Below are positions 21,317 through 30,137 of a stretch of DNA of 64,000 bases, piece after piece. Positions within the stretch are counted from its first letter, which is position 1; the number at the start of each line of letters is the position of its first letter. The DNA comes from Paenibacillus sp. MMS18-CY102. GTDB lineage: Bacteria; Bacillota; Bacilli; Paenibacillales; Paenibacillaceae. The stretch covers positions 1-64,000 of the forward strand of contig NZ_WSTC01000026.1 of assembly GCF_009789195.1 (NCBI RefSeq). Reading direction: 5' to 3'. Below the pieces are notes generated by a model that was not told the origin of the DNA, made no database searches, and worked only from the letters and a program-made list of their open reading frames with translations. Position numbers and translations under genes: made by a program.

Positions 21317-22064
21317 TGAGCAGCCTTGCGCTTTTGTTTGGCTCCCAGGCTGGAGCTTTACCGTTGAAACCTTCTTGCCGCTTCGCAGTTATTTGCCTGT
21401 CCAAGCCTGCCATTACGATGCTCAATTCTCATCGGTTTCAGCAGAGGAGCAGCTCTATGCAGCAGCTACGGAAGCCGTTCGGAAAGCCCGATTAGAGCTG
21501 AACGCCCATACAATGCTCATCGCTATTGGGTGGTCGCTTGGCGGAATGCTTGCGCTGCGGCTTGCATCGGAAGGCTTGATCGATGCCGCAGTGCCTATAT
21601 CTGCATCCGCAAGATTTGTCCGGGATCGCGACAATCGCGAAGACCCGTTATCTGGCGGATGGGACCCACGCCAATTAAAGCGAATGCAAGCTGCATTGGG
21701 GAATGATCAAGGGCAAGTGGAAACACGTTTCAGGGCGATCACGTTATCTGATGCAGATCGCGAACTTGCGATTGAGGGGCATTTATCCCCTGCGGGGAAA
21801 TGGACAGCTAGCGCATTAACAGCGGGGCTTGATTATTTATTGAATGAAAATTTGGCTCCTTTGCTGCCGAAACTCCAGTGTCCCACACTGCTCATTCATG
21901 GGACAGCCGATGAAATATGCCCTGCCGCAACATCCCATGCCCTTCATGCCAACATCCAGCAGTCCGAGCTATGTTTGCTGGAAGGAGCGGGGCATGCACC
22001 GTTTCTGGCAAATCCCCAGAAGGTTGGCCGAACAATTAAGGAGTGGGTTCATGCGAATTACTGA
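21309..22064 (+). CDS. Alpha/beta hydrolase, probable pimeloyl-ACP methyl ester esterase (BioH-like)
   Basis: A 251-residue alpha/beta hydrolase. The nucleophile elbow is AIGWSLGGMLAL. The acid is in HGTADEICPAATSH and the histidine in EGAGHAPFLANPQKVG. N-terminal FVWLPGWSFTVETFLPL resembles BioH-type enzymes, which remove the methyl group that BioC places on the pimeloyl precursor. Its position between bioF and bioC, overlapping both, strongly supports that job. The exact subfamily (BioH, BioG, BioV and others) cannot be told by eye. Confidence 0.85.
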
Positions 22065-23043
22065 GAGGCAAATCAAAGCGCAATTTAACCGCAGTGCACA
22101 CCAGCTCTACGATGCTAATGCAAAAGTCCAGCCGCTAATGGCTGCCGATTTGCTAAAGAGTATTCTTGCCCACCGCCCGCTTACATCGGTTGAGTGGAAC
22201 GGGTCGCCACTGCAAGTTTTGGAAATCGGGTGTGGAACCGGCGCTTTGACCTTGCAGTTGGCACAGCATTTGCCGCCTGCTAGCCTAATAACAGCAGTCG
22301 ATCTGGCGCCAAGCATGCTGGAGGCGGCACACAGCAAGCTCAATGCATGCTGCCCGCACACGCTAGATCGCGTTCAATTCGTGGAAGCCGACGCCGAGCA
22401 GGAGCAACTGCCAGCTATTTTGCAAACCCAAATGCCTACAATAGTTGGCGGTTCAGCGTATGAAGCTAAACCTACGTTGCCGCCGTTTCAATTAATCGCC
22501 TCTAACGCCTGTTTTCAATGGTTTCAACGTCCGGCTGATACGCTGCGTGCCTTTCGCCAGCTGCTTGCTACGAACGGAATGTTAGCTTTCACCACGTTCG
22601 GACCGGATACGATGCGGGAGCTGCACGCTTCGTTTCAAGAAGCATACGCACTGGCAGGGCGCCCTTACCGGCATCATGGGCTAACCTTCCGCTCCATTGG
22701 ACAATGGACAGCGCTGCTGGAGGAGGCAGGGTTTCGTATTCTCCAAGCCTCGGCTCACGAACAAGCAGAAATCCATGCTACACCAGCTGCATTCCTTCAT
22801 GCGATAAAAGCGCTAGGCGCCGCTGCTTCAGAAGCTGGGACGGACACAGCTTTCCAGCTTCCAATGAACTCCACTGGCCAGCCTGGAGCTGGCGCTCAGC
22901 GCCGCTTATTCCGCGAGATGTTCAAGGCGTATGCCCAGCGGTTCGCAACTCCTTCTGGCGAAGGCGTAACCGCTACTTACGAGGCACTAACTTTTATTGC
23001 AGCACCCGATGCAGCATTCCAATCCTTTAGCAAAAGAGGGTGA
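22051..23043 (+). CDS. bioC: Malonyl-ACP O-methyltransferase
   Basis: A 330-residue SAM-dependent methyltransferase that starts pimelate synthesis by methylating malonyl-ACP. N-terminal ITERQIKAQFNRSAHQLYDA is typical of BioC. The SAM motif is VLEIGCGTGALTLQLAQHLP, and LAFTTFGPDTMRELHASF is a BioC hallmark. ATG at 22051 is chosen from AAGGAG 8 nt upstream; it overlaps the preceding hydrolase gene by 14 nt. Last gene of the operon. bioB and bioW/bioI are absent from this locus, so biotin synthase must be encoded elsewhere. Confidence 0.92.
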   Translation: MRITERQIKAQFNRSAHQLYDANAKVQPLMAADLLKSILAHRPLTSVEWNGSPLQVLEIGCGTGALTLQLAQHLPPASLITAVDLAPSMLEAAHSKLNACCPHTLDRVQFVEADAEQEQLPAILQTQMPTIVGGSAYEAKPTLPPFQLIASNACFQWFQRPADTLRAFRQLLATNGMLAFTTFGPDTMRELHASFQEAYALAGRPYRHHGLTFRSIGQWTALLEEAGFRILQASAHEQAEIHATPAAFLHAIKALGAAASEAGTDTAFQLPMNSTGQPGAGAQRRLFREMFKAYAQRFATPSGEGVTATYEALTFIAAPDAAFQSFSKRG

Positions 23044-23080
23044 GCTAAGGCATAATTGCCTCGCTCACCCTCTATGTTTT
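23035..23080. terminator. Bidirectional terminator between bioC and purU
   Basis: AGAGGGTGAGC pairs with GCTCACCCTCT, with an inner AGGCA/TGCCT stem. Short T runs follow on both strands. The plus arm overlaps the last codons of bioC. Confidence 0.8.
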
Positions 23081-23088
23081 GTCCGTGT

Positions 23089-23988
23089 TTAGTTAAACAC
23101 GACCGTTTTATTTTGATGGACAAGCATACGGTCTTCGATATGCCATTTGACGCCGCGGGCGAGCACAACCCGCTCAATCGTCCGCCCGATCCGTTTCAGG
23201 TCGTCGACATTGTCTCGATGGCTAACGCGTTGAACGTCCTGCTCGATAATTGGGCCGCCATCCAGTTCTTCGGTCACGTAATGCGCAGTAGCGCCAATAA
23301 TTTTGACACCGCGGCTATACGCCTGCTGATACGGCTTGCCGCCTACGAATGCAGGCAAGAACGAATGGTGAATGTTGATGATCCGGTTAGGGAACTGCTC
23401 GATGAATTTTTGCGGGATGATCTGCATGTACCGTGCCAGCACGATAAGATCAATCTTATCGGCGACAAGCTCCATCTGTTTCTTCTCCGCTTCCGGCTTC
23501 GTATCCGGCGTTACTGGGATATGGTGATACGGAATGCCAAACCCTTCCACAAGGCCACGCATATCATTATGGTTGCTCACGACCATCGCGATTTCTGCGT
23601 CCAGGTCCCCTGCTTGCCACTGCCATAGCAGCTCCAATAAGCAATGGTCCTCTTTGGATACGAAAATCGCAATCCGCTTCTTGCGGCTCGCACGGAACGT
23701 GTGCCATTTCATATCAAAACGGTCCGCAACGCGAACGAAGTCTTCTTGCAATATCGGCAGTTCACGCTCGAGATCATTGAGATCGAATTCAAAACGGATA
23801 AAGAACATGCCGCCCTCCGGATCCATCGTATACTGGTCGGATTGGACGATATTCGCCCCATGCTCATGCAAAAAATGAGAAACGGCGGCTACAATGCCCG
23901 GACGGTCCGGACATGAGATCAGCATGCGAGCCCGTTTGCTTTTGTCGCCACGATGCTTCGACTGCTGAGGTTGGTATTGTTGTTGCAT
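23089..23988 (-). CDS. purU: Formyltetrahydrofolate deformylase
   Basis: A 299-residue enzyme that hydrolyses 10-formyl-THF to THF and formate. An N-terminal ACT domain (ARMLISCPDRPGIVAAVSHF) is followed by the formyltransferase fold with NIHHSFLPAFVGGKPYQQAY and GVKIIGATAHYVTEELDGGP, holding the catalytic Asn-His and Asp. The first ~18 residues are a polar tail. AGGAAG precedes the ATG. It stands alone. Confidence 0.94.
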   Translation of the reverse strand: MQQQYQPQQSKHRGDKSKRARMLISCPDRPGIVAAVSHFLHEHGANIVQSDQYTMDPEGGMFFIRFEFDLNDLERELPILQEDFVRVADRFDMKWHTFRASRKKRIAIFVSKEDHCLLELLWQWQAGDLDAEIAMVVSNHNDMRGLVEGFGIPYHHIPVTPDTKPEAEKKQMELVADKIDLIVLARYMQIIPQKFIEQFPNRIINIHHSFLPAFVGGKPYQQAYSRGVKIIGATAHYVTEELDGGPIIEQDVQRVSHRDNVDDLKRIGRTIERVVLARGVKWHIEDRMLVHQNKTVVFN

Positions 23989-24023
23989 GGCTTTACGACT
24001 TCCTTCCGTCCTCTTAATGTCAA

Positions 24024-25151
24024 CTAAGCGTTGACGAGCGCTTCTTTGCCAGCGAACCAGCCGATGAGGCGATGGTTAATCTGCTCTTCGGTATGGTTCG
24101 GGAAAACCGCATGCTCAAGCACGAGGTCATAAAGGCGATCCATCGGCTCGCGCGGATCCGCTTTCTTCGCTTTTGCATCATTTTTAAGCACATCCCATAC
24201 GTTCAACACGAACGGGCGAGCTTCGATCGATTGCTCCGCGAAAAACCGATGCAGGCGTTCAACATCCTCAAAGTAGGAATCACCGAAACGCTGTGCAGCA
24301 TCGCCGCGCAGGAGCGCAATCTCAGCTTCATACATCGGGCGTTCTTTCTTGCTATCTTTGCCGATCCATGGCGTCTCTAGAATAAACGGACGGCCTGCGA
24401 GCGCCTCATGATGGACCACGCCTCGTATGCCCTCATAGCCAATCCAGCCCGCACCTACTGGCGCATGGCGGTCTTTGCCCGCTCCACGCGGGTTTTTGCT
24501 GTCATTCAGATGGACAACCGCGATGCGGTTAAGGCCAACAATGCGATCGAATTCAGCCAATACGCCGTCCAGGTCATTCACAATATCGTAGCCAGCATCA
24601 TGAATATGGCAGGTGTCCATGCACACGGTGAGACGCTCATTATCGCGTACTTTATCGATAATCGATGCGATCTCGTCGAAGCTCCGGCCAATCTCTGTGC
24701 CTTTGCCCGCCATCGTCTCAAGCGCGATATTAACCTTCGTTTCCTTCGTGCCCTCAAGCACTGCATTCAGCCCTTCGGCGATGCGATTAATGCCGTACTC
24801 GGCATCTTTATCCGTATACGCGCCAGGATGGAGAACAATGTTTCGAACGCCTAAGTAGTCCGTACGGCGGATTTCCTCTTGCAGGAATCGAACAGCAAGC
24901 TCGAAGGTATCTTCTTTATAAGAACCCAGATTTACAATATAAGGAGCGTGAACGACGATCTCGCCAATGTTGGCTTGACGCATCGCTTCGCGCCCTTCTT
25001 CAATATATAAAGTTTCAATCGGTTTACGGCGAGTGTTTTGTGGTGCGCCGGTATAGATCATGAATGTACTGGAGCCGTAAGATACAGCTTCCTCCGTCGC
25101 TGTCAGTAATCCCTTGTCGGAAAACGAAACGTGGGAGCCTATTTTCAACAT
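24024..25151 (-). CDS. nfo: Deoxyribonuclease IV (AP endonuclease) with C-terminal extension
   Basis: A 375-residue base-excision repair enzyme cutting 5' of abasic sites. The TIM-barrel zinc ligands are seen in [78 protein letters not shown] and FILETPW. The core usually ends near 280-290 residues; about 90 more residues follow here (from [16 protein letters not shown]), a long-form variant. ATG at 25151 follows AAAGGGG; nine more upstream codons are unsupported. Confidence 0.92.
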   Translation of the reverse strand: MLKIGSHVSFSDKGLLTATEEAVSYGSSTFMIYTGAPQNTRRKPIETLYIEEGREAMRQANIGEIVVHAPYIVNLGSYKEDTFELAVRFLQEEIRRTDYLGVRNIVLHPGAYTDKDAEYGINRIAEGLNAVLEGTKETKVNIALETMAGKGTEIGRSFDEIASIIDKVRDNERLTVCMDTCHIHDAGYDIVNDLDGVLAEFDRIVGLNRIAVVHLNDSKNPRGAGKDRHAPVGAGWIGYEGIRGVVHHEALAGRPFILETPWIGKDSKKERPMYEAEIALLRGDAAQRFGDSYFEDVERLHRFFAEQSIEARPFVLNVWDVLKNDAKAKKADPREPMDRLYDLVLEHAVFPNHTEEQINHRLIGWFAGKEALVNA

Positions 25152-25191
25152 GAGCAAACGCCCCTTTCTTTTGATCACCCCTTATTGTACA

Positions 25192-25210
25192 AGCAATATC
25201 GAAATAAATC
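25192..25210 (+). repeat. Left copy of 19-bp direct repeat
   Basis: AGCAATATCGAAATAAATC, identical to the copy 520 bp downstream. The two bracket the small peptide gene, its promoter and its terminator. Confidence 0.85.
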
Positions 25211-25477
25211 TAGTAATGCCTAAACTACGCATACCGGTTACACAATACCCCGAAAACCTTGACGTATAGGGATATTCAGTACGCTAACGCAAGCTGGCCA
25301 GAGATAAGCGTCCATCGTTCAAAGGCTGGCAGTTCGCATACATCATCATGGTTTCAATACCGGTCAATGAGCAGCTAAGTCTAACCCTCCTATATCGCTA
25401 TATAAGCTCAATGCTTTTATAAATCACTTCATGTTTTTCCGTATTTTAGTTACATTAGTAAAAACCTGAGCCTCACG
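25211..25477. other. Intergenic stretch, no intact gene seen
   Basis: No open frame with a start and ribosome-binding site. The minus strand gives interrupted peptide-like text (HDDVCELPAFERWTLISGQL, then stops), which may be a worn-out gene remnant or chance. Confidence 0.4.
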
Positions 25478-25486
25478 TGGTATAAT
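25478..25486 (+). promoter_or_regulatory. Extended -10 promoter of the small peptide gene
   Basis: TGGTATAAT is a perfect extended -10 element. No good -35 is needed or clearly seen. It lies 25 bp before the TTG start. Confidence 0.65.
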
Positions 25487-25511
25487 ATTCCTTAAGGGGG
25501 GGGGGAGTAGT

Positions 25512-25646
25512 TTGAAGAAAATTGCTTGTACTGTCTTTGTTTTAACACTATCATTTGCTGTTTTCGCTGGATCAGCATTCGCAGAATCTAATGTTTTGAA
25601 GACTAGACACGAGACCGCTAAAAATTCCATAGGAAATATTCGATAA
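25512..25646 (+). CDS. Small secreted peptide precursor (44 aa)
   Basis: TTG-initiated frame of 44 codons. MKKIACTVFVLTLSFAVFAG then SAFAESNVLKTRHETAKNSI and GNIR. It has a textbook signal peptide (KK, hydrophobic core, cleavage after AFA) and a charged mature part of about 20 residues. This layout resembles exported Phr-type signalling peptides or small secreted peptides of Bacillales, but no Rap-like receptor gene is adjacent. A run of ten G and then AGTAGT forms the ribosome-binding site. A strong extended -10 upstream and a strong terminator downstream make it a convincing monocistronic gene. I do not recognise a family. Confidence 0.75.
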   Translation: MKKIACTVFVLTLSFAVFAGSAFAESNVLKTRHETAKNSIGNIR

Positions 25647-25651
25647 TTTCT

Positions 25652-25682
25652 AAGGTTGACTCCTATTGGGTCAACCTTTTTT
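25652..25682 (+). terminator. Rho-independent terminator of the small peptide gene
   Basis: AAGGTTGACTC pairs with GGGTCAACCTT (one G-T pair) around a 5-nt loop, followed by TTTTTT. It starts six bases after the stop codon. Confidence 0.9.
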
Positions 25683-25711
25683 CGAATTCCTAATACAACT
25701 AGGGTTTAAGG

Positions 25712-25730
25712 AGCAATATCGAAATAAATC
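25712..25730 (+). repeat. Right copy of 19-bp direct repeat
   Basis: Identical to the copy at 25192-25210. It lies about 40 bp before the DUF2621 gene. Confidence 0.85.
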
Positions 25731-25770
25731 ATGGAATACGGTATAATTCATACCGAGGTGAATACAATCC

Positions 25771-26205
25771 ATGAATGGACAAAGCTGGTTCATGTATTTC
25801 ATTATGTTTTGGGTCGTCGTCATGGTCGGATTTATGGCGATTGGCGGCTTCTTCATGTTCCGCAAATTTCTTAAAGTACTGCCGAAGCGCGACGGAAAAT
25901 CGAAGCTCGATTGGCAAAATTATTGGGTCGAACGCAGCCGTGGCATGTGGACCGACGATTCCAAAGCTTTTTTGGAAGAACTCGTCTCGCCCGTCCCTAG
26001 CGCTTTCCGCGATATCGCTAGACATACGATCGCTGCGCGTATCGCGCAGGTTGCCATCGAGCATGGGCAGTCGGAAGTTTCCCGCGACCACTGCATCGAA
26101 GGCTATATTCGGGCAACGCCGAAACGCGACTACCGAAGCCTCGTTAGCTTCTTGAACAAACGTGGCATCGACTACAGCCCCTATAATCATCTATTGAACA
26201 AATAG
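25771..26205 (+). CDS. DUF2621 family membrane-anchored protein
   Basis: A 144-residue protein with one N-terminal transmembrane segment (residues about 5-30, FMYFIMFWVVVMVGFMAIGG) and a soluble C-terminal domain containing DWQNYWVERSRGMWTDDSKA and RDYRSLVSFLNKRGIDYSPY. This matches the Bacillales DUF2621 family (B. subtilis YneK) in length and pattern. A role in sporulating bacteria is suspected but not established. It precedes a lipoprotein gene in the same direction. Confidence 0.82.
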   Translation: MNGQSWFMYFIMFWVVVMVGFMAIGGFFMFRKFLKVLPKRDGKSKLDWQNYWVERSRGMWTDDSKAFLEELVSPVPSAFRDIARHTIAARIAQVAIEHGQSEVSRDHCIEGYIRATPKRDYRSLVSFLNKRGIDYSPYNHLLNK

Positions 26206-26267
26206 CAGCACGTTTGGACAATAGGCCGACAGGGTAAGCATACGTTATACACCAGGAGGTGGAAATA

Positions 26268-26846
26268 ATGAATCCTACTATTCGTAATATAAAGAAACGA
26301 AGCCGGACCGTTAAAACAGTTGCCGCATCGCTTCTGCTCGCTGCACTGATGACGACCGCAGCATGCGGCGCGACGGACAAGCCGCTCAATAACGGCTCGG
26401 TCGAAACTTCTGGCGCAGGCACTCCCGACACGGGCGCGACAGATAACAACACGGATACGAATGACAAGAATGGATCTGCGAACGAAGGCGATGTAAGCGG
26501 AACAGGGGCGTCAGATACAGGTACGGCTACGCCAGAAACGGATTCCGCTAATGAAGAGCAATCTGGCTCTACTAAACAGGATAATGAGCCTTCTTCCCCA
26601 ACCGATCAAGGGGATGCTGCCGTTACGAAAGCCACTGGCACCTTCAACGGATTAGCTGACTCGCATTCAGCTGAAATTACGACAGCAGATGGTACCGTCG
26701 TCTATCAGGTCGACGCGTCTATTGCTGACCAAGTAGCGAACTTGGAAGAAGGCGCAAAGATTCAATTCGAATTTACGGAGAAAGCGCTCGATGGCGACCA
26801 GAAGCTGACACAGCTATGGTTAACCAAGGTCGAGGCTTCCAAATAG
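26268..26846 (+). CDS. Lipoprotein with low-complexity linker, function unknown
   Basis: A 192-residue exported lipoprotein. The signal peptide ends in ALMTTAACGATDKP (lipobox TAAC). Residues about 40-125 are rich in Gly, Thr, Asp, Glu and Ser, an extended spacer. The last 65 residues form a compact domain (AEITTADGTVVYQVDASIAD, KIQFEFTEKALDGDQKLTQL) that looks like a small beta fold. ATG at 26268 follows AGGAGG; an in-frame GTG three codons earlier is less likely. I do not recognise the domain. Confidence 0.85.
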   Translation: MNPTIRNIKKRSRTVKTVAASLLLAALMTTAACGATDKPLNNGSVETSGAGTPDTGATDNNTDTNDKNGSANEGDVSGTGASDTGTATPETDSANEEQSGSTKQDNEPSSPTDQGDAAVTKATGTFNGLADSHSAEITTADGTVVYQVDASIADQVANLEEGAKIQFEFTEKALDGDQKLTQLWLTKVEASK

Positions 26847-26892
26847 CGCGAGTCGAGGCAAATCGGGGCAGAAACATAGGGGTGTGCAGAGG

Positions 26893-27789
26893 ATGCGTAT
26901 TGCGATTACGGGAGGCACTGGGTTTATCGGACAAGCCCTCGTTGAAGCGTTAACCGCTCGTGGTGATGAGGCCATCGTGCTTACACGGTCAATACCGGTC
27001 CCTTCAAAGCAGCTTGGACAAGCGAAGTATCTCACATGGGATGAAGCGACCAATCCAGCGAATCTAGGGACGCTCGACGCCATCGTTAACCTCGCTGGAG
27101 AAACGATCAGCAGGCGTTGGACAACCGAAGGCAAAAAACAGATCTTGAACTCGCGGCTGCAGGCAGCATCGCGGGTTGCCGATATTACGGCGGCACAGCC
27201 CGTGCGGCCGCGTGTCGTCGTTAATGCTTCTGGCATCTCCGTATACGGTTCAACCGAAGATCGAATCGTGGACGAATCCAGCCCGCCCGGGCACGATTTC
27301 TTGAGCGATGTTGTCGTACAATGGGAAGCAGCGGCTGACCGCATCCCTGCTGATCGCATCGTCAAGCTCCGAACGGGCGTCGTATTAGACGCAGAAGGCA
27401 AAGCCTTCTCGCTTATGGCAATGCCTTATAAGCTCTTCGTCGGCGGCAAGGTAGGAAGCGGCAAGCAATGGTTGTCTTGGATTCATCGCGAAGACATGAT
27501 CCGGTTAATCTTATTCAGCCTCGATAATGAACAATTATCTGGGCCAATCAACGCCTGTGCGCCCCAGCCCGTAACCAATGATACGTTCGGCAGAGCGCTA
27601 GGCAAAGCGTTTCGGCGCCCCCATTGGTTTCCAGTTCCTGCATTTGCTTTCCGAATTCTATTTGGCGAAATGTCTTCGCTCCTGCTGGAGGGCCAGCGAG
27701 CCCTACCGAAGCAAGCGGTTCAGGCAGGCTTTGCTTTTCGCCATCCTGATATCAATGAAGCGCTATCCGCTATTGCACAGAAACGCTAA
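26893..27789 (+). CDS. TIGR01777 family SDR epimerase
   Basis: A 298-residue protein of the short-chain dehydrogenase/reductase (atypical) group. The nucleotide-binding motif is ITGGTGFIGQALVEALTARG. VNLAGETISRRWTTEGKKQI and VNASGISVYGSTED fit the TIGR01777 (YfhF/YfcH) family. The C-terminal part has QWLSWIHREDMIRLI and LLEGQRALPKQAVQAGFAFR. Physiological substrate unknown. Start ATG follows AGGGG by 10 nt. Convergent with the FHA gene. Confidence 0.9.
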   Translation: MRIAITGGTGFIGQALVEALTARGDEAIVLTRSIPVPSKQLGQAKYLTWDEATNPANLGTLDAIVNLAGETISRRWTTEGKKQILNSRLQAASRVADITAAQPVRPRVVVNASGISVYGSTEDRIVDESSPPGHDFLSDVVVQWEAAADRIPADRIVKLRTGVVLDAEGKAFSLMAMPYKLFVGGKVGSGKQWLSWIHREDMIRLILFSLDNEQLSGPINACAPQPVTNDTFGRALGKAFRRPHWFPVPAFAFRILFGEMSSLLLEGQRALPKQAVQAGFAFRHPDINEALSAIAQKR

Positions 27790-27820
27790 TTAGCGAGTGC
27801 TGATAACAAGGAAGAAGGGA

Positions 27821-29572
27821 TCATCCCAATAACTGGCGTACCGTATAGGTCGGTCCGCTGCTACCCGCAAGCTGCAGGGCGTCCCCGTCCTGCAGCTTGT
27901 ATTTTTTATAGGAAATCATTGGGTTACCATTCAATGTTGTGCCATTGCGGGAGCCCATATCCTTGGCCATCCACCCCTCCGCGGTTCGATCTAGCTCAAC
28001 ATGCACGCGCGAAATGCCTGTATGCTCGTCTGCATAATTGACTTTCTCCGCAAACCGGCCAATTTGAAATACTTTCGATTGTTCGTCCGAAAACAAATGA
28101 ATCGTATCATTACGGCCGTTCGCCCTTCTCTCCAATTGCCATGTGGCTTGCGCTTGCCCCCCATCCTTATCCTTCCCGTTGCTTTCCTCACTTTTCCCCA
28201 TCCATACCGTAGCATCCGGCACGCTGCTCGCGGATTGCCGCTGCTCCTTGGGAGGTGCCACGGAATTCCCATCACGATTAAGCTGTTCAATCCGTTTCGA
28301 GTGGCTGCCGCCATGACGTGAAGCTGCCGCGTTAGTTTGATGGGGGATAGAACGGCTTTCTAGCAGCCTGGAATCCGGCCAGTACATCGATTCATCCTGT
28401 GCGCTTTGCCCATTCGGATCGAGCGTTGAATCCCCAAAAATCGTCGTAGTCCCGCCACTCGATTTTCGCAGTTTATTCCGCCAGACACCCAGGCCTCCCG
28501 CTATTATGCATAACGTTATCCCCGCACTCATAAAAAGCCTTCCCTCTGAAGGCTTCGAAGCGTATCCATATCGCCACACAAGCGCAGTTGCAATGACACA
28601 GGCTGCCAACAACAACCACTTGGAACGCGACATTGCCGCATTCAACTCGATTTCCCCTTCACCTTCCGCGCGCGCATCCTCCTCCCCCCATGCCATTGGA
28701 TTATCCCATTGCGGCTGCATGAAAGAGGAAGGATCTCGTGGCAGTTGGAATGCGAGTTCATTGCCCTTTGATAGCTGGTGTGGCGCTTGATGCCCCGGCT
28801 CATTCTCCTTGGATTGCTGGCGCAGCACTTGATGCGCTGGCTCATTCTCCTTCATTTGCAACTGTGAAATTAGCGCCATTGGGACTGGCGTTAATGATGA
28901 AACTCCACTTCGCCGAGCTGAATATTGTAAAGAAGGTTCATCAATATTATCTAGCGTATTTGCCTCTATTGCATGGCCAGAGCTGGCGCATTGGCCGCCC
29001 AACAGCAAAAGCAAGGTTCGCTTCAATGCTGGCCGGAAACCATGAGCTTCATTTAGATGCTTCAGTACCAACTGTAGCCCATCCCCATCCAAGTTATGAA
29101 CATGTGCAGCTAGTCGAAGAACTAGCGAAGCAAAGCCCCCTGCGCCTTCTGCAGCTTGACGCTCCTGGCCATCAGGCTTGCTAAGCGGTACGTACAATAG
29201 CGAAACATCCTCCCATTTATCCCCTACAAATAAGTAAGGTTCACGCAGCAAGCAGCATTCTGGCCGCAGCAAATACGATTTGCACTCATCCAGTGCTTCT
29301 GCAACTGCAAGCAAAAAAGCATAAAAATCATTCATTCCCATCGGCTGCAGCTGGAGCTGATGCGTTAGCATTCGCCGACCTTCAATCGAGTATCGAAATG
29401 ATACGAATCCATCAATGTCAGCCCATTCGACTGGCAGCAGAAACGGGATTCGATTTCCCCTTAACATTTGCAGTTCCATAGCGTCCAGCTCGTCCCTCGT
29501 AATTGGCTGCTCACGTTCTAAAATTAATTCATGCCCTCTGGTTATAGCAAAATCAACTCGAAATGAATCCAT
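27821..29572 (-). CDS. FHA domain protein of the Tad pilus operon (DUF6382-like N-terminus)
   Basis: A 583-residue protein. The N-terminal ~190 residues (FRVDFAITRGHELILEREQP, VSLLYVPLSKPDG) look like the DUF6382 domain often joined to FHA. Two hydrophobic segments follow around residues 325-375 (WLLLAACVIATALVWRYGYA; LFMSAGITLCIIAGGLGVW), then a polar linker. A C-terminal FHA domain reads FQIGRFAEKVNYADEHTGIS, SRVHVELDRTAEGWMAKDMG, SRNGTTLNG. FHA domains bind phosphothreonine, so a link to Ser/Thr-kinase control of the pilus is plausible. ATG at 29572 follows GAAGGGGAATT. Last gene of the operon. Confidence 0.87.
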   Translation of the reverse strand: MDSFRVDFAITRGHELILEREQPITRDELDAMELQMLRGNRIPFLLPVEWADIDGFVSFRYSIEGRRMLTHQLQLQPMGMNDFYAFLLAVAEALDECKSYLLRPECCLLREPYLFVGDKWEDVSLLYVPLSKPDGQERQAAEGAGGFASLVLRLAAHVHNLDGDGLQLVLKHLNEAHGFRPALKRTLLLLLGGQCASSGHAIEANTLDNIDEPSLQYSARRSGVSSLTPVPMALISQLQMKENEPAHQVLRQQSKENEPGHQAPHQLSKGNELAFQLPRDPSSFMQPQWDNPMAWGEEDARAEGEGEIELNAAMSRSKWLLLAACVIATALVWRYGYASKPSEGRLFMSAGITLCIIAGGLGVWRNKLRKSSGGTTTIFGDSTLDPNGQSAQDESMYWPDSRLLESRSIPHQTNAAASRHGGSHSKRIEQLNRDGNSVAPPKEQRQSASSVPDATVWMGKSEESNGKDKDGGQAQATWQLERRANGRNDTIHLFSDEQSKVFQIGRFAEKVNYADEHTGISRVHVELDRTAEGWMAKDMGSRNGTTLNGNPMISYKKYKLQDGDALQLAGSSGPTYTVRQLLG

Positions 29573-29604
29573 AATTCCCCTTCTCTCTTTTCGTAAAATC
29601 AAAA

Positions 29605-30102
29605 CTAAAATAACAACCAGCAGGTAGCAGCAGCAGGCGCAACGGCTAACATGAATGGAAACCGTGTGCCCCCGGCAATCAATCTACTCAATAGCACTTT
29701 GGATTTATTAGCAATCCTTTCTTGTGAGGCAGGCTTCAAGCGAATCAGTTTGCGCATGGCTAGAAGAAGGATGCCAATTGCTCCCGCATACCAGATGGAA
29801 TAAACAAATAATTGGATCACTCCCATTGTTCCGAGCCACGCTCCTAACGCAGCAAATAGCTTCACATCGCCAGCACCTACGCCTTTTATTGCATACATCG
29901 CTAATAGAGGCGTAAATCCTACTAAAGCGCCTGCCAATGCGAACTTCAAACCATCCTGCCCATTAGCCGCCACATGGCACAGCAGAGCTCCACCGAATGA
30001 TAAGCCTGTTAACCAGTTTGGTATCCGCATACTTCTTACATCTGTAACAAGCGCAATCATCACGAGGATGCATGCACCTATGTGCTCGAGGCCTAGCAGC
30101 AT
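29605..30102 (-). CDS. A24 family prepilin peptidase (TadV/CpaA)
   Basis: A 165-residue polytopic membrane aspartic protease that trims Flp prepilin and pseudopilins. The two catalytic Asp are in LVTDVRSMRIPNWLTGL and AIKGVGAGDVKLFAALGAWL. It has about five or six membrane segments and no N-terminal methylase domain, as expected for the TadV type. It sits between the pseudopilin genes and the FHA gene. Confidence 0.92.
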   Translation of the reverse strand: MLLGLEHIGACILVMIALVTDVRSMRIPNWLTGLSFGGALLCHVAANGQDGLKFALAGALVGFTPLLAMYAIKGVGAGDVKLFAALGAWLGTMGVIQLFVYSIWYAGAIGILLLAMRKLIRLKPASQERIANKSKVLLSRLIAGGTRFPFMLAVAPAAATCWLLF

Positions 30103-30137
30103 GCCTCACCTCCTCCATATCAGACTTACGATTCTAA

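Noticed and set aside
25211-25440. Rap-type receptor remnant next to the secreted peptide gene
   Set aside because: Peptide-like text on the minus strand is short and broken by stops; nothing identifies it as Rap.
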